A stretch of 64,000 nucleotides of DNA from contig JAOTOL010001661.1 in assembly GCA_034440575.1 (NCBI GenBank), positions 3,008,001 through 3,072,000 of the forward strand, in the 5' to 3' direction. The translations under genes were made by a program, and so were the position numbers. Of this stretch, positions 12,358 through 23,171 are shown in pieces. Numbering within the stretch: position 1 is the first letter of the stretch; every line of letters starts with the position of its first letter. Under the pieces are notes generated by a model. It was not told the origin of the DNA. It made no database searches and saw only the letters and a program-made list of their open reading frames with translations. This DNA comes from Imbricaverruca yamaguchii (Eukaryota; Arthropoda; Thecostraca; Neoverrucidae).

Positions 12358-15300
12358 GTGAGACACTGGCAGGCACACTGGTCCTGCTGGTGGGCTGGTG
12401 GACACACTGGTCCTGCTGGTGGGCTAATAGACACACTGGTCCAGCTGGTGGGCTGGTGGACACACTGGTCTGGTGGGCTGGTGGACACACTGGTCCAGCT
12501 GGTGGGCTGGTGGACACACTGGTCCAGCTGGTGGGCTGGTGGACACACTGGTCCAGCTGGTGGGCTGGTGGACACACTGGTCCAGCTGGTGGGCTGGTGG
12601 ACACACTGGTCCAGCTGGCGGGCTGGTGGACACACTGGTCCAGCTGGTGGGCTGGTGGACACACTGGTCTAGCTGGTGGACACACTGGTCCAGCTGGTGG
12701 GCTGGTGGACACACTGGTCCAACTGGTGGGTTGGTGGACACACTGGTCCAGCTGGTGGGCTGGTGGACACAATGGCCCAGCTAACAGGCTGGTGGACACA
12801 GTCGGGACTCGTGAGCACAAACCCAGGTGGGATGCTGGTGGACAGAGGACGAGACAAGGCTGGATGACATGACTGAAGGTGAAAGATTGGTGAATGCTCG
12901 AGTAGATATCAGGGCACAGTGAGCACAGGTCGAGATAGGAGACCGGCGGAAACTCCGATCAAGAAAGAAATCCGGCGGACATGCTGAACCATGCTATTCC
13001 ACACCACACCCACATATTATAGGTGCTCATATTTTGGACCACACCCATATTATGGGTGCTCTGATTTTGCACCACATTCATGTTATGGGTGCTCAGATTT
13101 TGTACCACACCCACATCATGTGAAATCTGATTTTGCATGTAATATACATACATATAATGTGATACAAATAATTATGTAGATAAAGTACATAGGTATAATA
13201 CTTTAACTAGCATCAGACACTTAATGCATGCTATGCGGACTTCATGTGTGTTTTGGTGCGGTCACTGCTTGCTTCATGGATGGGGTTCTGGGTGGGAGTG
13301 CACTGATGGTTTTTGTTGTCTTTGGCTTTGAGATACATTGGATTCGTCCTGTGTGGTGGTAAATTAATGCTGCAGGTTCCCGGTTTGATCAGTGGTAAGC
13401 CTAGAAAGCAGAATATCCATTTCTTTAACCCATTAGTTCCCGAGCATAGATTCCATTTGATTTTTTCAATGAAATATGGAACAAATAGTGTCTATCGGGT
13501 CAGGATGACGAATCGAAAAGAAACTTTTCAAAATTATTATCGGAAGTGGGTGAAATCGGTGCGTCCTTTAAAGTACGTGTGGGCACTGTCCCTATGGATG
13601 CGTGTAAATTGGGAAATATTGCAATAGACGTTGAAAAATGATATAAAACTGAAGAAATTATCCTTTGAAGTCAATTTTAAGCAATCTGTACTTACATTGA
13701 ATTGAATACTTACTTGCATTGAACTTCGTTTACATATATCCAGGAAGACACCTAATCTAGGGTAATGTAAACATCGACACTTTTTACTGTTCCGATCATT
13801 TGTCTTGTACATGCCATCGATCTTCAGATATTTTCCGTTGCAAATTGCCCAATTGCATGGAAACATGTAAAAGGTTACTAGAAATGAAACACAAACATTC
13901 TTAGTTTAGTGTTTATTTTCATCTTTTTGATACAGTATCACAAAAAGTAGAGGATACTTTATTTACAACAACAAAAAATCAAGTGACTGTGGCAACTGGA
14001 ATGAAGACTGGTGAGTTGGTGGTCAACACCGGTGGTGGGTCTCAAAACAGTCGGGATGGAGACCCACGTTACACCTGCAGCACATGTACTGGGTTCCTCT
14101 TCTTGCAGTGGTTGCAGACGTTCTTCCTGTCCGGCTTCTTCATGACCAGGTGGTTGCCGTTGTCTCTCCTGATGTCGGCCAGGGTGCTGGTGGAGAGGAC
14201 AGGAGGAGTGCGGATGCGGCATTGGAATCGACTCAATTGACTGGCGACTTGACTCGTGACTTGGTGGTGTACTTACTGGTGGTAGGCCTCAAAGCAGTCG
14301 GGATGGAGACCCACGTTGCACCTGCGGCACCTGTACAGGGTCCTCTTCTTGCAGTGGTTGCAGACGTTCTTCCTGTCCGGCGTCTTCATGACCAGGTGGT
14401 TGCCGTTGTCCCTCCTGACGTCGGCCAGGGTGCTGGTGGAGAGGACAGGAAGAGTGTGGATACGGCTGGTCTTGGTCTCCCCATGAAGCATCACCATCAT
14501 CTTCACACATGACCGGATGAAGTCCAGGAGAGGCATCTTCTCCTGCTTCTTGACGTCCATCACCACTGCCACCTTGCGGTACAGACGCCAGGCCTGGACA
14601 AGAGACACGTTCAGGAACCAGTTGTGCAGCGCCCAGTACCACTTTCGATTGCGGGTGGTGATGGCGTAGCACATCACCATGTTGTCCAGCAGGTCCACGC
14701 CGCCCATGTGGGTGTTGTAGACCCTGACGGTGTTGGGCTGGTCCACTTCCACCTTCCTCTTCTCCACCGATGAATACCTGTTGCACTTTCCCATAGGGTT
14801 GACGTCCGCGAAGTTGGAGGCCACGTACACCGGTGCAGAGTCCTTCCACGCCACCACGACCTGGTCCTCGTCCACGTAAACTTCCTCCTTCTGACCCCTC
14901 CTCATCTTCTTGCCCTGCTGCTTGGACAGGAGGGACAGTTTGCAGAGCCTGTTCTGCCGCATCGTCCCCACCACTCCTACCCCCTTCTTCGACATGTTAT
15001 CCAGCAGGTCCAGGCTGGTGAAGAGGTTGTCACACGCCACCTTCGTGCCAGCCACCAACTTGGCATCCTCCACCAGGCCGTAGACGACGTCAGGTCCTTG
15101 ACTGAGGCCGTAGTTGAACAGTTTTGTCTTGGAACCACCATATGGCTCACACAGGATGAGTTCCCCAGCTGAGGTCGCCAAGACCCACACTTTGAAGCCA
15201 AAGCGAGTCGGTTTTCCCCTGAGGAACTGCTTGAGCGGGTGAGGACCGAAATACTTGACCATCGACTCGTCCACGGAGACGTACTCGGTCTTCTCGACGT

Positions 15301-17356
15301 ATTTGTCGGCTGCACTGTTCATGGCATCAAACAGGGGTCTCACCTTCCAGAAGCAGTCGTCCGCCTTTGGCTTGTGGCTGTTGGTGAAGTGGCTGTAGCG
15401 CATGACGTCGTCGAAGGTGTTCCTTGGCATCGCCTTCCTCACTAGAGGATTTCCAGTGTCCTCCTTCTTCTCCCAGTACATCCTCCTCTGGGCCGGTGTG
15501 AGGTAGCCGCTCATCATCATTATGGCGTGGCTGGCTCTGATGAGGTCTCTGTCCACTTTGGTCTGGAAGGCGGCACAGTTCTGCTGGGCCGCGTACCTCT
15601 TGGTCTCCTTGACTATCTTGTCCACCAGCTGGTCCGTGATGAAGAGCTTCATGTAGTCGTAGGGAGTCTTCACCTCGCTGACATCAAGAGGCAGGTTGTC
15701 CTCGCTGAAGAGGTCAGCTCTTGGGAAGGCCGGGATGCATTTCCCCACGTTGCCACTGTTGCCCTTGCACTGGAACCTGTCCGCGTTCCTGACGCGGACC
15801 AGCTTCTGCTCGGGCTCCATGGGCTCCTCCTCGCTGGACGTGCTGTTCACTTCCAGTGGCCGTTTCCGAGGACGTCCGCGCTCTGCTTCTGTTGTTGTTA
15901 TGGTAGTAGGTGGTGTTGGACATGTACTGCGGAGACCATGTGATGTCCCTTCCCCAGAATCTTCCGCTTCCTCCGCTGCGTGTCGGGGGTTCGTGAAATG
16001 GACTGTTCCACAGCCCGTCTTTTCGGGTTCTGCCGCGTGGGGTTTGATGAGGATGGCCCAGGAATCGCCAGGGCGTCGTTGAGGACAGCATCGTCCTGTG
16101 CCACCCTCCTCCTTCTCATAGGATCTTTCTCCTCCAGCCAGGCATCTATTTCGTCGTCGGAGTCGACGGCGTGGTGTGTCTCCAGTTCCGCCTGCTGACT
16201 CATCAGCCGGATCCCCACGTGATTGGGGTCTTTTGGTCCACCATCCTCGCCATCGCTGTCCTCGTCGCTGACAGCGTCATCATCAGGCGGCAGAATGACG
16301 ATGTCGGTGGGTTGAGCGGATGGTTCTTCCTCTAACACTGAGAGAATTTGCTCCACTGTCAGTCCAATAGACCTGCCAAAAATCATTTTTTATACTATTT
16401 TACATTTTACGATTACCTTTTTTATTCACTTTTATGGTTATATGTACATTTTCTTGGTATACGAATTTCTTTTATTATTTCGTGTTCCCTTTGGCATAAA
16501 GAACATCCGTTTCCCCTATTTTATATGAAATTATGCAAAAAAGTGATTGCAGATGGCGCTTATGATGACCGATCAATGAAATTGTATCGTATCGTAACAT
16601 TATGAAAGAGCTGTAACATGAACAATTTTTGACAAATGGAACACAAAAACAAACAGAAACGATAAATATCAAAATTATATACAAACACGCAAGTCTTTTG
16701 TACATTTCATCTTTTACACCTGTCAGTAGGGGCAATGCCCACACGTACTTTAAAGTACTTCCAGAATTCAACTCTCATATTTCTCAAGAAAATGCAAATA
16801 TTTTTGAAATTTCTTCTTTCACATACAGAGGTACATCTTTCAAGTTATTTTTAGAAGGAAAACAATGCGGCTTAGTAAGTATATTTTCCTCTTTTTGTAG
16901 ACCAGATTCTTGCGACCCGCGCCTCCTTCCATGTTCACTGAATGTCTTCAATTTAGTGGCCTGCAGCGAAAGTTGAAATTACTTTAGGCTTTCTCAACTG
17001 CACTTGTTGGGACGTACTATGAATCATTTGTCTATGCACAAAAAACTAATTGTCTACCTCCCTGCAAAACAGAGATATAGGCGTAAAAGGAGGAACCGGT
17101 TCCGCGTCCTTTAAAGTACGCGTGGGCACTAATGGGTTAATGTTGGATTCAAAACAGGGTGGGGCGCCCCTTACCCACGAAACCTAATGGGGGGCCCCAC
17201 ACCCAACAAAACAGGGAAAATAGTTGTGTAGAAAAAGGAGGGGGGTTCCCCCCCCGGTGCCCCCCCCCCCCCCCCCCCCCCCCCCAACCCCAAAAAACAA
17301 ACAACCCCCCAAAAAAACCCGGGGGGGGGTTGGGGGGTTTGTTAATGTCCCCGGGG

Positions 17357-17388
<32 letters not shown>

Positions 17389-17467
17389 TTTGGGTGTTGT
17401 GGTCCCCCCCCCCCACAACCCGCGCCATTTGGGCTGCCTTTGTCCCCCCCGTTTCACCCCCCCCCCC

Positions 17468-17515
<48 letters not shown>

Positions 17516-19872
17516 ACACTGTATTTTGGGGGTTGGGTTGGTAAAAAAGAGTTTTTTTGGTTCCCCTTCCCGTGCCCCCCCCGGTTTTTTTTTTTTGCGT
17601 TGGGTTTTCGCCGCCCGGGCGGTGGGGTCCTTTTCTGGCCCCCCCCCTCCCGGGGGGGGGGGGGGGGGGGGGGGGGTGTTTGGGGAATTTTTTTAAAAGG
17701 GGGGTTCCCCAAAAAACCCAAAAAAAAACCTCCCCCGGAAGGGGGCCCGGGAAAAGGGTGGGGGAAGGAGACCCATCACAGGTGGATCAGAAGGCCCAGC
17801 ACAGGTGGGTTAGGAGACCCAGTACAGGTGGGTCAGGAGACCGAATGCAGGTGGGTCAGGAGACCCAGCACAAGTGGGTCAGGAGACCGAATGCAGGTGG
17901 GTCAGGAAGCGGAGTGTTGGGACAGGAGACCCAACACGCGTGGATCACCTACGACAGCTGGTGAGGATGTGAAAGAGAGGAATATACCAGTCTGTGTATT
18001 TGGACGGTCAGTGGCGAGGTTTAATGTCCTTGGTTTGGCTTGTGTTTGCTTAAAGTTGCATGCTAAGCTAAGTTTCTATTTTGTTTCTTCCATTTTCTGG
18101 AATGTGCCTTGGCGATTTGTTGAGTTACGCTCAGGTGAGCCACGTGCTAGGTCGCGGCTAATTGGTTGTCCGTTGGAAACCCTGAGCAGCAGTGTAGTAG
18201 TTGTCATTGGCATTTAGGGGCGCATCAGCTGCATAGGCTATACAGCGCCTTCGAGCAACAGTGTAACTATCGATAGTCGGCGAATGTCGCGGCATCTGGC
18301 GCGTACACCTTGTTGATGCATCTGTCGTTGGCTTAATGATCTCCCTGTCGTTCGGTCGCTGTTTATGCTGGCTGCTTGTGTGTCAGATGTCGATGTTTTT
18401 GCGGAAAATTTACGGGGTCTCTCAATTTAGAGTTGATGCTTTTCGGTCGTTCCGTCTACCCAAGCATTCAATATTGTTCAGTCAGTGCCACTGAGTGGGA
18501 TTCCCGACATTGCGACGTGGAGAGCAACACTAACGGGATTTCGACGACAAATCGACCAAAAAACAACTTGATACCTCAATGTTTATATATGAACGAAACC
18601 GAGCTCATGGAGCTACCTCGAAGCGTGTGGCACTGCTACATTGACTTGACTCCAGCTGACTTTGGCAGCGGCATCTTGGCGTCACTGCGCTCAATCTACT
18701 CGGAGAACGGCGTGGCAGGCTTCTTTTCGGGCCTGGTGCCCCGCCTGCTGGGCGACCTGCTGTCTGCCCTGCTGGTGGCCAGCCTCACGTTCGTCGTCAA
18801 CAACTACGTGGTGGAGGACCGCGAGCTGAAGACGTACACCGCCTCCACCATGACCTACATCGGCTCTGCGCTCACCTACCCCTTCCACGTGGTGGCCAGC
18901 TGCTCGGCCGTCACCGGCTCCGGGTCAGTGGCGTGCCCTGCAGAACTGGTCCTGTTGAAGTGGTGCGCGGGCCGCGCTGTGGTTGGGATGTTGCCGTGCC
19001 TGCGATGGTGGCGTGTCGTTGGTGGTGTGTTCTGGACGTGTTGCGTATCTGTGTGCGTTGTGGACTGTGTGTCCTCGATGCTTCCTCGCGGGCAGTGCTG
19101 TGTTACGCTGTGGGTAGCCTGTGTCCGCCCTGCTGACCCATAATCGAGACGTCCCAGACTGGCGGCGGTGTGGTCTATCTGCCGGGTTGTCTGACCGTAC
19201 GAGCTGGTTTAGTCTCCAGACGTGTTGTGTGCGGCCGAGGCCCGTGCCCGGTCTGACCTGTGACCTGGCTGCAGACTGGCGGCCGGGCGCCCGCCCTGCA
19301 TGCCACTGTACACCTCCTGGCTGGACTGCTGGAGCGACCTGAAGGCTGGGAACCAGCTCAAGCGCGGCGGCTCCATCTTCTTCCGCTACTACACCGGACC
19401 ACAGGTACCGTGATGGACGCACTCTCATCGCCTGATATTTATGAGCGACTGAATAGTAGGGTAAGTATCCTGATTACTGATGGGTGCCATCGCTCGAAAC
19501 AGCTGATGCGTACCTTATTTCCTTCTGAAATCTGTGAAATTGTTGAGTGTCCCCTGACCTGAAAAAGTTTGCTCTTTGTTTGCCATCATTCGGAACAGAT
19601 GATAGTGTATGATAGAGATAGTACTCTCGGGGGGTAAATGGCGGACCGGGACCGTTCATATCGCTATTTGTTGAGTCACGCTGCTGTTTGTTATCGTGTC
19701 ACGGTGTGTGACCTCGTCCTGTCGGCAGGTGACATTGGGCGGCCGCGTGGTGCCCGTCGGTCCCTCCTTACTCTGGCCCGCTGACGCGCCAGTAGGACCG
19801 CCGCGCCACATCTGGACGCTCACACGGTGCTGGGCGGGTCAGCGGTGCCTCTGCCGAGGATCTGTCACGTGA
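12184..19872 (+). CDS. Mitochondrial carrier homolog 2 (MTCH2)-like gene, middle exons missing
   Basis: A SLC25-type outer mitochondrial membrane protein; in animals MTCH2 inserts tail-anchored proteins and binds truncated BID. Four coding exons are visible: 12184-12357, 18656-18923, 19275-19404 and 19729-19872. The first supplies the N-terminus and start of transmembrane helix 1; the second carries the family signature GFFSGLVPRLLGDLL; the third the diagnostic tail PLYTSWLDCW and RGGSIFFRYY. Exons 2-4 of this set join in phase (2-nt, then 0). Vertebrate MTCH2 is about 300 residues; about 135 residues between the first visible exon and GFFSGLV are absent from 12358-18655. That interval contains a piggyBac element and a poly-C/poly-G block, so the missing exons are probably lost to misassembly, deletion, or are too diverged for me to see. 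Identity of the C-terminal half is firm; completeness is not. Confidence 0.8.
12365..12800. repeat. 29-bp minisatellite in an MTCH2-like intron
   Basis: About 15 units of CTGGTCCAGCTGGTGGGC + TGGTGGACACA. Because 29 is not a multiple of 3 and no unit frame contains a stop, all six frames are open, giving spurious Trp/Gly/His- and Pro/Ser/Cys-rich frames on both strands. Confidence 0.97.
12801..13424. other. Intronic, no exon recognised
   Basis: Contains a short repeat of CACCCATATTATGGGTGCTC-type units (about 12995-13130, roughly 33-36 bp spacing) just left of the piggyBac element. No missing MTCH2-like exon could be found here. Confidence 0.5.
13990..14225 (-). pseudogene. Tandem duplicate of the transposase 3' end
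   Basis: About 220 bp repeats the coding DNA at 14270-14470 (shared words TTCTTGCAGTGGTTGCAGACG and TCGGCCAGGGTGCTGGTGGA). It encodes a second, truncated and mutated copy of the C-terminal cysteine-rich tail and lies downstream of the transposase stop, so it would be untranslated. Confidence 0.85.
14273..15850 (-). CDS. piggyBac transposase (catalytic part)
   Basis: An intact frame of about 525 codons (open further upstream to about 16090; the first codon listed is GTG, not a true start). It carries the DDE_Tnp_1_7 fold. The three catalytic aspartates are visible: SVDESMVKYFG (about residue 194), KVACDNLFTS (about 273) and MGGVDLLDNM (about 384). A C-terminal cysteine-rich zinc domain follows (CNHCKKRTLYRCRRCNVGLH, about 495-515), used by the family to bind the terminal repeats. 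Upstream a basic RGRPRKRP patch precedes an acidic SSEEEP stretch. All catalytic residues present, so decay is mild; but the acidic N-terminus lies in another frame (15898-16386), so this copy is probably disabled by one frameshift, unless a short intron restores it. Confidence 0.9.
   Translation of the reverse strand: MNSTSSEEEPMEPEQKLVRVRNADRFQCKGNSGNVGKCIPAFPRADLFSEDNLPLDVSEVKTPYDYMKLFITDQLVDKIVKETKRYAAQQNCAAFQTKVDRDLIRASHAIMMMSGYLTPAQRRMYWEKKEDTGNPLVRKAMPRNTFDDVMRYSHFTNSHKPKADDCFWKVRPLFDAMNSAADKYVEKTEYVSVDESMVKYFGPHPLKQFLRGKPTRFGFKVWVLATSAGELILCEPYGGSKTKLFNYGLSQGPDVVYGLVEDAKLVAGTKVACDNLFTSLDLLDNMSKKGVGVVGTMRQNRLCKLSLLSKQQGKKMRRGQKEEVYVDEDQVVVAWKDSAPVYVASNFADVNPMGKCNRYSSVEKRKVEVDQPNTVRVYNTHMGGVDLLDNMVMCYAITTRNRKWYWALHNWFLNVSLVQAWRLYRKVAVVMDVKKQEKMPLLDFIRSCVKMMVMLHGETKTSRIHTLPVLSTSTLADVRRDNGNHLVMKTPDRKNVCNHCKKRTLYRCRRCNVGLHPDCFEAYHQ
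15898..16386 (-). CDS. piggyBac transposase N-terminal acidic region (frameshifted)
   Basis: 163 codons from an ATG at 16386. The sequence is strongly acidic (PPDDDAVSDEDSDGEDGG, ELETHHAVDSDDEIDAWLEE), typical of piggyBac-like N-termini, then basic (RRKRK) before a TAA at 15898. The catalytic frame overlaps in another phase. Either a single-base indel between about 15900 and 16000 or a small intron separates them. Confidence 0.75.
   Translation of the reverse strand: MIFGRSIGLTVEQILSVLEEEPSAQPTDIVILPPDDDAVSDEDSDGEDGGPKDPNHVGIRLMSQQAELETHHAVDSDDEIDAWLEEKDPMRRRRVAQDDAVLNDALAIPGPSSSNPTRQNPKRRAVEQSISRTPDTQRRKRKILGKGHHMVSAVHVQHHLLP
17141..17770. other. Poly-C / poly-G block, probable assembly artefact
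   Basis: Long homopolymer runs of C (up to about 50) and G alternate with doubled or stretched letters (for example TTTTTTTTTT, CCCCCCCC, GGGGGGGG), unlike any other part of the window. Sense codons seem stretched into homopolymers. It yields false Pro/Gly-only frames on both strands. It likely marks low-quality consensus or a badly filled gap in the MTCH2-like intron. Confidence 0.8.
17771..17945. repeat. 23-bp minisatellite
   Basis: About seven units of CAGGTGGGTCAGGAGACCSAR type, following directly on the poly-C/poly-G block. Confidence 0.9.
17946..18655. other. Intron ahead of the MTCH2-like C-terminal exons
   Basis: No recognisable exon. A long frame (18376 onward) runs into the next exon but its upstream part shows no carrier similarity and is taken as intron; the acceptor GACTCCAG at 18648-18655 marks the exon start. 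Confidence 0.55.
18656..18923 (+). CDS. MTCH2-like exon with GLVPRLLGD signature
   Basis: Begins after TTGACTCCAG with 2 nt of a split codon, ends TCCGG|GTCAGT (2 nt left over). Encodes DFGSGILASLRSIYSENG, GFFSGLVPRLLGDLLSALLV and an ALTYPFHVVASCSAV segment: carrier helices 5 and 6 of the MTCH2 family. Confidence 0.88.
19275..19404 (+). CDS. MTCH2-like penultimate exon
   Basis: Acceptor GGCTGCAG, donor CACAG|GTACCG. Its first base completes the Gly codon from the previous exon, then AGRPPCMPLYTSWLDCWSDL and RGGSIFFRYYTGPQ, the diagnostic MTCH2 C-terminal motif. Confidence 0.88.
19729..19872 (+). CDS. MTCH2-like terminal exon (probable)
   Basis: In-phase continuation after acceptor GTCGGCAG: VTLGGRVVPVGPSLLW and a further 31 residues to TGA at 19870-19872. 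The first part resembles invertebrate C-termini; the last 25 residues are lineage-specific, and a different final exon cannot be excluded. Confidence 0.55.
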   Translation: MTLGGRVVPVGPSLLWPADAPVGPPRHIWTLTRCWAGQRCLCRGSVT

Positions 19873-20900
19873 CAGGCGGCGGCGGGGCCGCCGGGGCCGG
19901 GTGTGCAGCAGAGGGCCGGTGCCCAGCGTGCGCTAGAGGCACGGAGCAAGCTAGTCGCCGGCTCGGCTGGTGTCTTCTAGTTGAGCCGATGTGCCGTATG
20001 GAAGCTCGCGGGAAGTATACTTGTTGGCGGCGAGATCCAACAACCGCCTCTCGTTCGAGCTTTGTCTAGGTGCGGTCCGTGAAAGTCGACATGTCTGGCA
20101 CTGTTCGCCAGATGATAGGGTTTGTTTGGTGTTGCGCAGTCCTCTAGGCGAAGTCTATGAAAGTCGACGTCTCTGGTACATGATGCTTTTTTTTGGTGTT
20201 GTGTAGTCAACGAGTTCGGTACAAATTTTATCACGCTGGCACGTTTTCTAAAAGGGTGTATGAAAGCCTTCGAAGTTGGCTCTGCAGGGCGTAGTTGACA
20301 AGCTACTTTGACGATGGTAGTGGAGGGTTACACGCTTGGGCGTTTGACTTCTAAGAAGTAAGATCCGCAGGGCAGTAGCCGGGAAGTTCAGGAACCAAGT
20401 ATTCGCCTTTCAGTATCCAAATGTGGCTCTTGAAAGGAAGAGGTGGCCGTAGGTCAAGTGTCGAACATCCTCTCCCGTTTTTATTGGAGGTGGATGGTAC
20501 CAAATTTGAACAAATACTGCACAGCAAAAAGTACAGTTTGCTATTATCAAAAGAGCAATGGTTTTTTTTCCTTTTTCTCGTGAGATAGTTACCGAACTGG
20601 TTTTGTATGCGTAGCACCCGTAGATGACAACGCTATAGTTGTCTGTTAGTGCAAATAGATGTGTGGACCTTCCCTGGCCTAAAGTTAGCTGAGAGACTGT
20701 CGATGCACTTTAATAGTACGCTAACTTCAACTGTTCTGGATACCTGGATAATGGCATATTTCTTAATCGCACTTTAAAATGTTTATTGCCTTGGTTTTGG
20801 AAGCGACCGATTGCGATGAAATTGGCACTAAACTGTTTGAAAAGGGTACCGTATGATTGAAGTTGTATACTTACAGCGTTGTTTTTGGCACAACTATTGT
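19873..20900. other. No gene recognised
   Basis: Presumed MTCH2-like 3' UTR and intergenic DNA; a GGCGGCGGGGCC-rich stretch at 19870-19930, otherwise unremarkable. Confidence 0.5.
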
Positions 20901-20904
20901 GGGG

Positions 20905-21235
20905 GCGCCGAGGTCCTGCGTGACTGTGGTCGGCGGTGCTGTCCTGCGTGACTATGGTCGGCGGTGTGATCATGCGTGACTAGCCGGCTGTACGGTCCTG
21001 CGTGACTGGTCGGTGGTGTTGTCCTGCGTGACTGGTCGGCGGTGTTGTCCTGCGTGACTGGTCGGTGGTGTTGTCCTGCGTGACTGGTCGGTGGTGTTGT
21101 CCTGCGTGACTGGTCGGCGGTGCTGTCCTGCGTGACTGGTCGGCGGTGCGATCCTGCGTGAGTGTGGTCGGCGGTGCGATCCCGCGTGACTGTGGCCGGC
21201 GGTGCTGTCCTGCGTGAGTGTGGTCGCGGTCGCTG
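20905..21235. repeat. 26-bp minisatellite
   Basis: About 12 units of GTGACTGGTCGGCGGTGTTG + TCCTGC. Produces false Thr/Pro/Arg/His-rich frames on the minus strand. Confidence 0.95.
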
Positions 21236-23171
21236 GTGTGTTAGATGGCGCGCACGGTTGTGATGTAGCCGGGTCGGATGCGAGCAGCTGGCGCGGCGGC
21301 GGTCCGTGCAGTCCGTGTTGCCCACCCTTGTGTCGGACATGGCGTTCCGCCGTGCCGGCCGGGTCGAGAGAGCCAGCCGCTTCGTGGCTCCATCGTGCCG
21401 TGCTGTGAGGACGACTACCGCCGTCGGTCCCGTGACGGGTAGACTTGAAGATAGGCAAATAAACGATTTCGAGCAGTGGAATGTCACGTGGTTAATAATG
21501 CCCAACAGTCGGGACGCGCCGTATTCGAGACGTTTTTGGCGGAGGTTGCGGGGAGCTGATTTGAATGGTATCCCCTGATAGAGGACTGTCTGTCCCTGCG
21601 ATGTTAGGGATGCACCAGTTGCATCCCATTTACACCAGAGGTCTGCTCTGTACACGAAAAAGGGGTGAGGCCACATGTGCGGTTGCCTAATAGAGTGGCT
21701 GTTCTGGGTTTTTTTGGACATGAAGAGGATAAACGGTATGTTGTCACTCGCCACTGATGAACATTGCGGCTCGACCCAATTGGTCTGGACAAGTGCAGTC
21801 GCGACCCCCCCCCCAGGGTAAGTGCGAAGGAAGGAGATGCACCGACGTAAGGGTGTCTGTCAATGAGAATCGAATATGGGCGCTAAATGACCACACCTGG
21901 TCGATTCGCCCACTAAAACTCAAATAACCAACCAATGAGAATCGAAAACTCCGCATGGAGGAGTATTACCCACTCTCCTCTTCCTTAGCTGCGCGATTGC
22001 GAGTTCTCGCCGTCATGCTTGTTTCATTCGGTGATCAGTGGAATGGCTCATGAGGTTTAGGTGAACCACTCAATTTTACGAACCCGATGCCGGTGCTGTT
22101 TAGCTGATGGAGTTACGGCCGCGACCCCCTCCCCATCTGTGTTAAACCTACGTCATTAACGAAACCTGAAAGAGCCAGATTTTTTTCGGCGAGTCGCCAG
22201 GCTTATTTGTGTCTGTTGACGTACCAGAGGAACTGTGTCATTCGCGTTCACGTTCAAGCTGGCTGCTTTTACCCACCTTCGGAGAGCAACACTGGGTCGT
22301 GGCAAGGCGAATGGGTGAACGGTAGGCAGAGATCAGGATGACGCCCTTCGGAGTCTTATATAGCGACGAGGTAGAGGAGCAGCTGCCGGTGAGGTAGAAG
22401 ACCTGCAAACTCATGACGTCGAGACGCACGCGATTTTCGTTGAAAGAAAAGGAAAGGTGGAAATGCACTGTGTCGGTCCACGCAGCGCCCGCCGACAGCC
22501 AGAGCCGCTGACTACGGCTACGTGATTTGAGTGGCCACAGGCGGTGTGATTGCGTGGCCGGTGTCGGTCCGACGGAGGGTGCCCGCGCTAAATGATCGTA
22601 TGCGGCATGAAGTTAGCGAGAAGGCTGCGAGGAAAAAAATGGTTGTGACACCTTTGCTGATTCAGGGTAAATCTCTGGCAAACACTCCAAAAACTCCAAT
22701 CAGCCATGCACGCTTATTTCCGGGGCCCAACCAAAGAACAATGCACCTCTCAGTGTTAGCGAGGCCGGAGGGCCGTATCACCCGCGGGCACAAAGCACAC
22801 CATAGCAACAGTGTTAAAAAATACCTGTACATTCGCCGTGAATTGTTAAGAAAACAATGCAAAAATTGTTCATGGAGCATTGTATTCCGCTAAGTGTGCA
22901 ATTGGTCAACCTGACTGGACCCTTGACGTCTGGATACTGATGTAGCAATGTTGTATCACTTCATGTATTCGATGCAAGTAATACTGTTGGTGACATTTTA
23001 ACTATTTACCATCAAATATGCGGCATTTTCTCATTCACTCCAATGCAAGTGAACATGAACAGAACACGACTTCATTGTGCGTGACACGACGCATTTCAAC
23101 ACAGAACGTACGCGACGCGTCACGACTCAGAGACGGCTCACACGGCTGTTGAAACCTCCAACTCCGCAGAC
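21236..23171. other. Between the MTCH2-like and ZNF143-like genes; no gene recognised
   Basis: Only unsupported open frames, including one of 120 codons at 22531 that starts with GTG. A dispersed-tag copy is at 21901-21934. Confidence 0.5.
21901..21934 (+). repeat. Dispersed tag repeat
   Basis: TCGATTCGCCCACTAAAACT then CAAATAACCAACCA; diverged member of the GTCGATGCGCCC family. Confidence 0.65.

Larger units (their letters stand above)
13425..17140 (-). mobile_element. piggyBac-superfamily DNA transposon
   Basis: The element is bounded by the piggyBac target duplication TTAA at 13425-13428 and 17137-17140. Immediate termini are CCCATTAGTTCCC (13429) and its inverted partner CCCATTAGTGCCC (read on the minus strand from 17136), one mismatch. 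A subterminal word GCGTCCTTTAAAGTACGYGTGGGCACT occurs at 13561-13587 and 17104-17130 in the same orientation, and an inverted partial copy (CTTTAAAGTACGTGTGGGCA) at 16736-16755. The transposase is on the minus strand. Length about 3.7 kb. It sits in the large intron of the MTCH2-like gene. Confidence 0.95.

Noticed and set aside
12181..12872. Long Trp/Gly/His-rich and Pro/Ser/Cys-rich frames on both strands
   Set aside because: They are translations of a 29-bp minisatellite in all frames, not genes; only the first 58 codons on the plus strand are an MTCH2-like exon.
14084..15943. Plus-strand frames across the piggyBac transposase
   Set aside because: Antisense shadows of a gene with intact catalytic motifs on the minus strand.
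17159..18217. 350-codon Pro/Gly-rich frame
   Set aside because: Produced by poly-C/poly-G homopolymers that look like consensus error.
22531..22893. 120-codon plus frame between two genes
   Set aside because: Starts with GTG, has no domain and lacks the G/C third-position bias of the real exons.
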